Assembly (NCBI GenBank): GCA_016296985.1
Contig: JAEDHM010000030.1
Span: 1-13,657, forward strand
DNA length: 13,657 nt
DNA from: Clostridia bacterium
Lineage (GTDB): Bacteria; Bacillota; Clostridia; Christensenellales; CAG-1252
Reading direction: 5' to 3'
The position numbers were made by a program, and so were the translations under genes. The notes below the pieces were generated by a model. The model saw only the letters and a program-made list of their open reading frames with translations. It was not told where the DNA came from and searched no databases. This document shows positions 7,747 to 13,657 of this stretch, piece after piece; position 1 is the stretch's first letter, and every line of letters starts with the position of its first letter.

Positions 7747-8255
7747 AACTTATCCTCAAGTTCTTTTCTAAATTTTAGCACCCTGTACGCAGGATGATAC
7801 AGCTTTCTAAAAATTTCGCTGTGGTGAATTGGGGGCAAGTCCAATTCTTCCGCCTTCTTTACAAGGGTTTCAAGGGGAGAGTCAAATCCCCTTTTTTTCA
7901 AAACTTTTTTTGATATTTCAAGCATCTGAAAAAAGTCGCTCTTATCCCCAATGATTTCGCAACTTTTCTCCATTTCCTCAATAATCCAACTTGCATCGCA
8001 AGGAGAAAATCGAGAGATATTCAAGCGAATAAAACCGTTGCCGATTTTTTCAAACTTAGGCTTTTCACCTTTGTCGCAACTTTCCATTTCTCGCAAAAGA
8101 TAGTCTAAAGCGACCTTTTTATCTTTCAAAAAATGCCCTACCCCAAAAGCAGATTGGTAAAGCAGTTTATAAATATCCTCGGCCTGCATTTTTGGATAGC
8201 GGTCGAGGTGGCAAGCAAATATATCTTCAAACTCAAGCAAGTCCACTTTTTCCAT
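7743..8255 (-). CDS. Conserved-looking hypothetical protein
   Basis: This 170-residue soluble protein starts MEKVDLLEFEDIF. The stretches RYPKMQAEDIYKLLYQSAFGVGHFL and HHSEIFRKLYHPAYRVL look like conserved blocks of a Firmicutes family of unknown function, but I cannot name it. There is no signal peptide, membrane segment or recognised catalytic motif. The ATG at 8255 is chosen because it forms a TGATG junction with the tetR stop. A GTG at 8273 in the same frame would add six residues and overlap tetR further, without a better ribosome binding site. The gene ends in an ATGA overlap with the DUF362 gene, so the two are probably co-translated under TetR control. Confidence 0.7.
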   Translation of the reverse strand: MEKVDLLEFEDIFACHLDRYPKMQAEDIYKLLYQSAFGVGHFLKDKKVALDYLLREMESCDKGEKPKFEKIGNGFIRLNISRFSPCDASWIIEEMEKSCEIIGDKSDFFQMLEISKKVLKKRGFDSPLETLVKKAEELDLPPIHHSEIFRKLYHPAYRVLKFRKELEDKL

Positions 8256-8854
8256 CAGTCGAAAAGTTGACACAAAAGGGTGATAACCTTTTCACGCAAA
8301 ACCTTATAATCCAAATAAGTGTGCTTGTCGTAAACGCACTCGTGGGCGTGGGATTGTACTATATTGATTGCAAGATGCACCCTTTCAAAAATGTCGGGAC
8401 GAGTATATCCCAATCTTTCCAATGCCTCGGCGATTGCCTTTGTCATTTCGTCCTCAAGCTCTAAAAACCTACGCTCGATCAATTCGTCGGTGTGAGTCAT
8501 CGAGTGCAAGGCTTGGTGGATTGAAGCGTTTTTGTTGTGGGTTGCGATAATCTCGTCAAGGGTTGAGGAGAAAATAGTGGCAAAATCCAAAGGCGCTTTC
8601 AAACTTTCAAACCTTTGAAAAACAGGTTGAAAAACCTTTTGGATATAAATTTCCATAACCTCAAGCAAAATATCCCTTTTATCACGGAAATAGCCGTAAA
8701 CAATACCGGTGGAAACCCCTGCCTTTTTTGCTATTTCGGCGGTGTTAGTGCTAAAATAACCAACCTCGGCAAAAAGTTGATAGCCTGCTTCAATAATCTT
8801 GTTTTTCTTTTCAATGGAGCGCTGTTGTTTAGGCTCCCTTACCATGTCAGCCAT
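8255..8854 (-). CDS. TetR/AcrR family transcriptional regulator
   Basis: The 199-residue protein has the TetR N-terminal DNA-binding domain. Its helix-turn-helix reads TAEIAKKAGVSTGIVYGYFRDKRDIL (about 38-63), preceded by the helix KIIEAGYQLFAEVGYFSTN. The remaining 135 residues are helical, as in the ligand-binding and dimerisation domain, whose ligand cannot be told from sequence. The start at 8854 is preferred over the ATG at 8875. It has the ribosome binding site AGGAG six bases upstream, and the 8875 ATG lies inside the predicted -10 box. It heads a three-gene operon and is divergent from the Ycf46-like operon, so it may repress its own operon, the divergent one, or both. Length is normal for the family. 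Confidence 0.9.
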   Translation of the reverse strand: MADMVREPKQQRSIEKKNKIIEAGYQLFAEVGYFSTNTAEIAKKAGVSTGIVYGYFRDKRDILLEVMEIYIQKVFQPVFQRFESLKAPLDFATIFSSTLDEIIATHNKNASIHQALHSMTHTDELIERRFLELEDEMTKAIAEALERLGYTRPDIFERVHLAINIVQSHAHECVYDKHTYLDYKVLREKVITLLCQLFD

Positions 8855-8857
8855 AAT

Positions 8858-8868
8858 CCTCTCCTTTT
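8858..8868 (-). promoter_or_regulatory. Ribosome binding site fixing the tetR start
   Basis: On the minus strand AAAAGGAGAGGATT runs straight into the ATG at 8854, with AGGAG six bases away. The predicted transcription start is about 8867, so the leader is only about 13 bases and consists almost entirely of this site. Confidence 0.7.
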
Positions 8869-8873
8869 CCACC

Positions 8874-8902
8874 ATTATAATACTTTATCACCTTTTTTGC
8901 AA
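8874..8902 (-). promoter_or_regulatory. Predicted tetR promoter
   Basis: Reading the minus strand, TTGCAA (8902-8897) is followed after 17 bases by the perfect -10 box TATAAT (8879-8874). Initiation about seven bases further gives a very short leader ending at the tetR ribosome binding site. An inverted repeat CACCT (8889-8893)/AGGTG (8904-8908) flanks the -35 box and could be a repressor site. Confidence 0.65.
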
Positions 8903-9104
8903 TAGGTGTTGGAAAGTGGATATTTTCCCCATAGGATAACTTTTTACGCTTTCAAGGGAAATAAGCCTTTTTTAAAAAGGGGTTTTGCCACAAAATATCC
9001 TCCGCCTTTCTTATAACCCAAGGTGCAGTAATAACAAAAAATTATCCCTATCCCCTTGTTGTAAAACAATAATTGATAATACCCAAGAGAAAAGGGGGAA
9101 AGTC
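8903..9104. other. Divergent intergenic region with palindromes, no gene seen
   Basis: This stretch separates the tetR promoter from the Ycf46-like operon promoter. It holds a near-perfect palindrome CCTTTTTTAAAAAGG (8966-8980), an inverted repeat GGAAA (8911-8915)/TTTCC (8924-8928), and a nested arrangement of ATTATC (9041-9046)/GATAAT (9075-9080) around TTGTT-GTAA-AACAA (9056-9069). These are candidate operator or leader structures. A short open frame crossing the region (8985-9176) has no ribosome binding site and runs across the ATPase start, so it is not called. Confidence 0.4.
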
Positions 9105-9133
9105 TTGACGAAGCGATTTTTCTACCTTAAAAT
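9105..9133 (+). promoter_or_regulatory. Strong sigma-A-type promoter for the Ycf46-like operon
   Basis: TTGACG (9105-9110) and TAAAAT (9128-9133) are separated by the ideal 17 bases. Initiation near 9140 would leave a leader of about 20 bases containing the ribosome binding site AAGGGAG (9147-9153), seven bases before the ATG at 9161. Confidence 0.8.
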
Positions 9134-9160
9134 CTTATTACCACAAAAGGGAGAAAAAAT

Positions 9161-10762
9161 ATGGAAAGTTACGTAAAAGATATTGAGATATTGATAAAGG
9201 CTGGGGCAAGGGTTGTTGAAGTTGCCTCTTACGAGTGGCAAAGGGTACACGCCATCGTCGCCGAAGTTGCCGAGGATATGGAAGTAGAATGGTATTCTTG
9301 GAGTAGTGTTTCAGGCCTAAAAGTTTGGGCAGGCAACAATTTTAAGGTTATCAACGAGGATTGCACCATGCTACCTCAGGTTATTCAATACTACCTCGAG
9401 CGGGAGGAAAATATGTTTTTAATTCTTGAAGACTTCCACCCCTACAGCGACGTCAACAGTCCTGTAAATATCCGTTATCTAAGGGAAATGATGCGCCCTT
9501 CCAGTTATAGCGGAAACTTTAGAAAAGCGATTATTCTTTCCGCTCCCTCAAAGTTTGTTCCCGAGGAATTATCCAAAGAATTACCTGTGGTCGAACTTGC
9601 CTTACCCGACAGAGATACCCTCAAAATTTTGGCTCGCTCGGTGGTAAAAAGATATCAAGACGAGTGTTTCGAGGCGGATATAACCTCAAAACTTTTAGAG
9701 GCCGCCCTTGGCCTTACCGTTATGGAAGCGGAAATGGCATTCTCAAAGGCGATTATAAGAAACCGCAAGTTGACCGAGGAAGAAATTCCTCTTATCATCC
9801 GTGAAAAAGAGCAAATCATCAAAAAAAGCGGTCTTTTAGAATACTATCACCCTACCGAATATCTTTCCAGCGTAGGCGGTTTAGAAAACTTGAAGGACTG
9901 GATAAAGAAAAGAGGCAAGGCCTACAGCGACGAGGCAAGAGCTTTTGGCCTAAGCACTCCCCGAGGCGTACTTTTGCTTGGCGTTCCCGGTTGCGGAAAA
10001 AGTTTGATCGCAAAGGCAATCGCTAACGAGTGGCAATTCCCCCTGCTACGCTTTGACCTAGGCAAGGTTTACGGCGGTATCGTAGGGGAAAGCGAAAGAA
10101 ATATACGCTATGCTCTTGACGTAGCCAAAACAATCTCCCCTTGCGTTTTGTGGATTGACGAAATTGAAAAGGGTTTGTCCGGCTTCAAAAGTAGCGGTCG
10201 TACCGACGGCGGTGTAGGAGCGAGAGTTTTCGGCACCTTCCTCACTTGGTTACAAGAAAAAACCGAACCGGTTTTCGTAGTTGCCACCGCAAACGACATA
10301 AGCGCTCTTCCCCCCGAACTTTTAAGAAAGGGGCGTTTTGACGAAATCTTTTTCGTTGACTTACCTTCTGCAAAGGAAAGGGAAAATATCTTTGCAATCC
10401 ACCTTCGTGAAAAGGGTAGAGATGCAAAAAAACTTGGTCTTGACATGGAAAAATTGGTAAAAATCACCGAAGGTTTTTCAGGCTCGGAAATTGCCGAGGC
10501 AATCAACGAGGCTTTGGGCGAGGCCTTTTACAAGGGACAAAGTGATTTAAGGCAGGAAAACCTTGAAGAGTGCATTTCAAAAACTTGTCCCCTTTCCCGT
10601 ACAATGGCGGAAACGATATACAACTTGCGCCGTTGGGCGGAAAGGCGAGCAAGATCTGCAAGCCCCGAAGAGCCTCAAGAGGTTGCGGATTTGGGAGAGG
10701 AAATCCCCAGATTGCAACAAGAATATATAAATCCTTTTATAAAGAAGAGCGACAAAAACTGA
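9161..10762 (+). CDS. Ycf46-like AAA+ ATPase
   Basis: This 533-residue protein has an N-terminal alpha/beta domain (about 1-215, beginning DIEILIKAGARVVEVASYEWQRV) and a C-terminal AAA+ module. It shows Walker A GVPGCGKS (274-281), Walker B VLWIDEIE (329-336), the sensor-1 region ATAND (375-379), LLRKGRFDE (387-395, arginine finger) and GSE of sensor 2 (441-443). Both the N-terminal domain and stretches such as FGGIVGES-type (VYGGIVGES, 303-311), PCVLWIDEIEK, VFGTFLTWLQEK (356-367) and RRWAERRARSAS (490-501) match the chloroplast and cyanobacterial Ycf46 family rather than FtsH, which would carry a zinc protease domain that is absent here. Ycf46 function is unsettled; links to photosynthesis regulation have been suggested in cyanobacteria. 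As an AAA+ ATPase it probably forms a ring that remodels a protein substrate. It heads an operon with a near-consensus promoter and a good ribosome binding site. Confidence 0.85.
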   Translation: MESYVKDIEILIKAGARVVEVASYEWQRVHAIVAEVAEDMEVEWYSWSSVSGLKVWAGNNFKVINEDCTMLPQVIQYYLEREENMFLILEDFHPYSDVNSPVNIRYLREMMRPSSYSGNFRKAIILSAPSKFVPEELSKELPVVELALPDRDTLKILARSVVKRYQDECFEADITSKLLEAALGLTVMEAEMAFSKAIIRNRKLTEEEIPLIIREKEQIIKKSGLLEYYHPTEYLSSVGGLENLKDWIKKRGKAYSDEARAFGLSTPRGVLLLGVPGCGKSLIAKAIANEWQFPLLRFDLGKVYGGIVGESERNIRYALDVAKTISPCVLWIDEIEKGLSGFKSSGRTDGGVGARVFGTFLTWLQEKTEPVFVVATANDISALPPELLRKGRFDEIFFVDLPSAKERENIFAIHLREKGRDAKKLGLDMEKLVKITEGFSGSEIAEAINEALGEAFYKGQSDLRQENLEECISKTCPLSRTMAETIYNLRRWAERRARSASPEEPQEVADLGEEIPRLQQEYINPFIKKSDKN

Positions 10763-10763
10763 T

Positions 10764-12626
10764 ATGGGAATAATTAAGGAAAAAACTTTTACACGAATTG
10801 AAAAGGGACTGTTGTACCAACAGGGCTATTTCCTAGCCCCTACTTCCCTTCATTTCGCTGAAACGTCTCGCTTGCCCGAACATCAAATTTCGGCAACCGA
10901 GCTACTTCGAGCCAAGGCTGTGTACTTGGTTTTTTCCTCTATTTACATGGCAAAGGACTATGCGCCCCTTTTGTTTGCCATAAGTCAAAAGGTTTCGGTT
11001 TTCGCAATCTTTTCCTCCCGTGAAATTTACCAGTGGTGCAGTAATTACCGCATATTGTTCAGATATTGCAAAATCGACAAAAACGCCAACGTAAACTTTA
11101 TCGGTTTTGACACCGAAGAAAGACGTTTCAACTTTCTTTTGCTTGAGGAAACCTATCAAACTACGGATATTTTCTTGTGGAAATACTTTCAACTTGAAAG
11201 CGCAAGAAAAACCGAGGATCAACTTTTTTCCTCTCTTTCCCACCTTACGGTTTTCGACAAAGATAAACGCCTTGAAGAGTTTGCCCTCTCTCGCGCGCAA
11301 GCAGGACAAAAGGTAAACTACGTGCAAGGTTTGAAAAAAATCTACCTCAAACAAAGCGCAAAAAATCCTATACCAAACCTTATACCTATGTTTTGGGAAG
11401 GTAGTGCTTGCGGTGTTTACGGCGTAGGTGAGGACGGAGAGGTTTACCGTGTTTTATCCCCCGAAAAAGATCCTATTTTGATAAAGATAAAGCACTCCGA
11501 ATTTAGGGAAATCACCTATCGCGCCCCCTTTATTTTGCAACAAACGCCCTCACCCCTTCAAAGGGAAACCGGATTGTACGTTTTCTATGACAAAACCCTC
11601 ACCCCCTTTGACAGTCTTGAGACTATGGAACTTTCAAAAACCTATCAATGCGAAAGTTTCGACGAGTTTGAAAGGATAAATCAGGCCCCTCCTTTCCCCG
11701 AGGATGTAAATCATTATTTTCCAAGATATAGGGCGGTTATATGCACCTTTACCATTACTCCCCCCTACCTTGACAAGTCCTTTTTGCCTCACCCGAAAAA
11801 CAACTTGTGGCACAATGGGATAAAGGGTTGGAATAGGGCTTTCAAACCTCAAAAACTTTCTCAAATGATCGAGTCAATAACTCCCCTTTCCTCTCAAGGA
11901 AAAAGCGAACTTGAAACCCTCGCCTTCGAGCTTGACTACGCCAACGAGAAAATTATCGCCTACGCAAACAAGGGAGATGAAAGTTTTATCGCTTGGCTTA
12001 AAAGAGAAAAAAACACGGTAAACTACTACCTAGGAAACGCCAAAGAACTTTTTATTGAAATCTTCGATCAAGTTTCCGATACCCAAGACAGTGACAGGCT
12101 TACTTCCATACAAGGGGAAATCGACGCCCTTTCCAAAAAGATTAAGGAAAGGGAAAAACAGTTGAAGGCAAACCCCGACGACCTAGGCACGGAAAAGAGG
12201 ATTGAAAGGCTTAAAACCGAGCGAGCAAACCTTATGGCTATCAAAAAGAGGGCTGAGGGTGAAAAACCCAAACGCGCGGTTTCTGGAAGAAGGGCATATC
12301 TTGACTACCTTGAAGAACTTTGCCAAAAGCAAAAGCAGTCCCGAGGGGACGAGGTCGCCTTCCTTCGTGTTAGAGGGGATAAGGAAACAAGCAAGGTAGA
12401 ACTCTTTTACGATTTTACCGACCTATACTTTTTGAGGTATATGGACTTTTTAAAACAAATAATCACCGCTCTTGACAAGCTGATTACGGCGCCCCTTCCC
12501 GACAAATTCGGGCTTTATATCAAGGACGGCAAAACCTTCGTGGCTTTTTCGGATAGCGACGAGGTGGACGATGCAAGAAAATACGCTATCACCCAAAATG
12601 CCCAACTGGTGGTAGAAAGGAGATAA
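10764..12626 (+). CDS. 620-residue protein of unknown family with central coiled coil
   Basis: The ATG lies two bases after the ATPase stop codon, without a clear ribosome binding site, so coupling to the ATPase is likely. Residues 1-200 look alpha/beta (hydrophobic strands AVYLVFSS 52-59, VSVFAIFSS 77-85, VNFIGFD 110-116). The arrangement vaguely recalls DICT-type sensory domains, but this is not secure. Residues 205-365 are rich in aromatic residues and strands (NLWHNGIKGWNRAF, 347-360). A charged coiled coil covers about 440-497, and the C-terminal part (508-620) is mixed. There is no signal peptide, membrane segment, Walker motif or obvious catalytic site. Position between the ATPase and the DUF1257-like and DUF2997 proteins suggests it is a partner or substrate adaptor for the ATPase. 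Function is unknown. Confidence 0.75.
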   Translation: MGIIKEKTFTRIEKGLLYQQGYFLAPTSLHFAETSRLPEHQISATELLRAKAVYLVFSSIYMAKDYAPLLFAISQKVSVFAIFSSREIYQWCSNYRILFRYCKIDKNANVNFIGFDTEERRFNFLLLEETYQTTDIFLWKYFQLESARKTEDQLFSSLSHLTVFDKDKRLEEFALSRAQAGQKVNYVQGLKKIYLKQSAKNPIPNLIPMFWEGSACGVYGVGEDGEVYRVLSPEKDPILIKIKHSEFREITYRAPFILQQTPSPLQRETGLYVFYDKTLTPFDSLETMELSKTYQCESFDEFERINQAPPFPEDVNHYFPRYRAVICTFTITPPYLDKSFLPHPKNNLWHNGIKGWNRAFKPQKLSQMIESITPLSSQGKSELETLAFELDYANEKIIAYANKGDESFIAWLKREKNTVNYYLGNAKELFIEIFDQVSDTQDSDRLTSIQGEIDALSKKIKEREKQLKANPDDLGTEKRIERLKTERANLMAIKKRAEGEKPKRAVSGRRAYLDYLEELCQKQKQSRGDEVAFLRVRGDKETSKVELFYDFTDLYFLRYMDFLKQIITALDKLITAPLPDKFGLYIKDGKTFVAFSDSDEVDDARKYAITQNAQLVVERR

Positions 12627-12627
12627 T

Positions 12628-13386
12628 ATGAGCAGTATAAGAAGAATAAAGGCTTTCAAAAAACTTACCGTCGAGCTTAAGGACATATCCCCCGAAAGTT
12701 TGTCTGAAATGGAAAAAAAGTTGATCGAGTGTTTTAAGGGAAGGTTTTCAAAACTGAAAACCTATCTTAAGGATATGACGGTTTACAAGGACAAAAAGTG
12801 GATTATGGTCAACGACGCTTACGGCACCCACAAGGACTTTCAAGAGATTGCAAAGGCCTTCGGTTTTTTGACGGGACAAGTCAGTTGCACCATAAAGGGG
12901 GAAAACTTTGTGGTTACCGACCGAGTTTTCGGCTTTTTGTCGGTGCTAAATTGCCAAGAGGACCTTTTCTCCGACGTTGAAGGACTTGAGCCTGATGCAA
13001 AACTTAGACGAGAAGTCAACAAGGCCTTAAACAACTTTTTGGCAGAACAAGATATAATCGAGGAAGAAAAGGCTTTGCAAAAGGCAATCGAGCAGGTACA
13101 AGAAAAGGGCTCTTATTCGGTTTCCGCAATCGAGGAGCTTGAAAAAAAGGTTATGGATCGCCGTACCCTTTCTACTCGCTCAAACGGTATAACCTATGAC
13201 AAAAAGATTAAAAACGCCTATGACAGTTTTGGAAATCAAGTGAAAAACTACGTTGATAACTTTTCCGATTGGATGAAGGAAGGTATGAAAAAAATGATCT
13301 CCCTAAGGGCGAAAAGTATGGGCTATAACGTACAAGAAAAGCAGGAAAACGGCAAAATCAAACTTGTTTTGATACGAAACGACTAG
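12628..13386 (+). CDS. DUF1257 (Ycf35)-like protein, enlarged
   Basis: The product is 252 residues. Its start (MSSIRRIKA) and especially its C-terminus (AKSMGYNVQEKQENGKIKLVLIR, about 228-250) match the ends of DUF1257/Ycf35, which typically begins MSHFxxIKT and finishes with a GFxVxEExxxDGxIRLVLxR pattern. Ycf35 is usually near 130 residues, so about 120 extra residues, largely helical and charged (about 130-200), lie within this protein. The following gene is a DUF2997 protein, the usual companion of DUF1257 to my knowledge, which supports the call. The segment KKWIMVNDAYGTHKDFQEIAKAFGF (56-80) may be the equivalent of the middle of the family. AAGGAG (12617-12622) is the ribosome binding site, five bases before the ATG and overlapping the end of the previous gene. 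Its biochemical role is unknown. If the similarity is fortuitous this is simply an uncharacterised protein. Confidence 0.55.
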   Translation: MSSIRRIKAFKKLTVELKDISPESLSEMEKKLIECFKGRFSKLKTYLKDMTVYKDKKWIMVNDAYGTHKDFQEIAKAFGFLTGQVSCTIKGENFVVTDRVFGFLSVLNCQEDLFSDVEGLEPDAKLRREVNKALNNFLAEQDIIEEEKALQKAIEQVQEKGSYSVSAIEELEKKVMDRRTLSTRSNGITYDKKIKNAYDSFGNQVKNYVDNFSDWMKEGMKKMISLRAKSMGYNVQEKQENGKIKLVLIRND

Positions 13387-13397
13387 GAGGGAAGATT

Positions 13398-13598
13398 ATG
13401 GCTGAAAAACAAATAGTAGTAGAAATTGGAGAAAACGGCGAAATATCAGCGGAAACCTTTGGTTTTAACGGTCCTTCTTGTCTTGACGCATTGGATAAAC
13501 TTTTGAAAGGCTTTGACAAAGGCGACACCGAAAAGAAACCCGACTTTTACAAACACGCCGGAACAACCACGACAAACAAAATTACAAACAACAATTAA
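13398..13598 (+). CDS. DUF2997 family small protein
   Basis: This 66-residue protein shows the DUF2997 pattern: a beta-strand IVVEIGENGEISAE (5-18), then GFNGPSCLDALDKLL (22-36) and KPDFY near 47-51. The family is small, of unknown function, and usually lies next to DUF1257 genes. The tail (TTTTNKITNNN) is low complexity and probably disordered. A perfect AGGAGG (13385-13390) overlaps the preceding stop codon and sits seven bases before the ATG, the strongest ribosome binding site in the operon. This suggests the small protein is made in excess over its partners. Confidence 0.75.
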   Translation: MAEKQIVVEIGENGEISAETFGFNGPSCLDALDKLLKGFDKGDTEKKPDFYKHAGTTTTNKITNNN

Positions 13599-13605
13599 GG
13601 CAAAG

Positions 13606-13649
13606 CAGGGCTTTATTGCGTGTTGACACACGCGTGATATAAATCCCTG
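13606..13649 (+). other. Nested inverted repeats after the DUF2997 gene
   Basis: An inner perfect hairpin GCGTGT-TGAC-ACACGC (13618-13633) lies between outer arms CAGGG (13606-13610) and CCCTG (13645-13649). The outer right arm also belongs to the following AATCCC hairpin, so the two structures would compete. This could be 3' stabilising structure, an attenuator, or part of the terminator. Confidence 0.45.
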
Positions 13650-13657
13650 TTGGGATT
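13641..13657 (+). terminator. Probable operon terminator cut by the window end
   Basis: AATCCC (13642-13647) pairs perfectly with GGGATT (13652-13657) around TGTT, and the right arm runs into T at the window edge. This is the usual form of a rho-independent terminator, whose T-run would lie just outside. Confidence 0.45.

Noticed and set aside
8256..8273. GTG at 8273 as start of the hypothetical gene
   Set aside because: It only adds six residues overlapping tetR. The ATG at 8255 forms a neat TGATG coupling junction. It cannot be fully excluded.
8855..8875. Upstream ATG at 8875 as the tetR start
   Set aside because: It lies inside the predicted -10 box. The ATG at 8854 has a good ribosome binding site.
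8985..9176. Short + strand open frame of 63 codons before the ATPase
   Set aside because: It has no ribosome binding site, crosses the promoter and the ATPase start in another frame, and has no recognisable protein pattern.
13623..13644. TTGACA with TATAAAT as a promoter at the window end
   Set aside because: The spacing is only nine bases, and both elements lie inside inverted repeats typical of an operon end.

Overview
The window reads as chromosomal DNA of a low-to-moderate GC, Gram-positive-type anaerobe, most likely a Clostridia-like member of the Bacillota. This placement is an inference from AGGAGG-type ribosome binding sites, tightly packed and overlapping genes, a DUF362 iron-sulfur-type protein of the clostridial kind, and GLUG-like surface repeats. 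No rRNA, tRNA, CRISPR array, transposase, integrase or phage structural gene was seen. The standard genetic code fits, since TGA is used as a stop.

Region 1 (about 1-6885, + strand) holds five genes ending at a strong bidirectional terminator. The first encodes a release-factor-like protein. It keeps the GGQ peptidyl-hydrolase motif but lacks the codon-recognition loop of RF1/RF2. It is followed by a UvrD-like superfamily 1 helicase with all main motifs, a coiled-coil protein, a large membrane-anchored protein with a cytosolic helical domain and a GLUG-type beta-helix ectodomain, and a 73-residue membrane protein. The last three genes overlap by one base (TAATG junctions), so they are probably translated together. 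The helicase, coiled-coil, membrane beta-helix and small membrane protein set looks like a functional cassette, but I do not recognise it as a named system.

Region 2 (6885-8902, - strand) is a three-gene operon. A TetR-family regulator is followed by a conserved-looking protein of unknown function and then a DUF362 protein whose frame is broken near 7129-7132. Genes overlap at TGATG and ATGA junctions. The operon converges on the same terminator as region 1.

Region 3 (about 9105-13657, + strand) starts from a near-consensus promoter, divergent from tetR. It encodes a Ycf46-like AAA+ ATPase, a 620-residue protein of unknown family, a protein whose C-terminus resembles DUF1257 (Ycf35), and a small DUF2997 protein. 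The operon ends in stem-loops, the last of which looks like a terminator cut by the window edge. Ycf46 and Ycf35 are best known as conserved chloroplast and cyanobacterial proteins of unclear function. Finding such a set, plus a large unknown protein, in a likely non-photosynthetic anaerobe is the most interesting observation here. How these genes work together is not known. The operon suggests an ATP-driven remodelling complex with three accessory partners.
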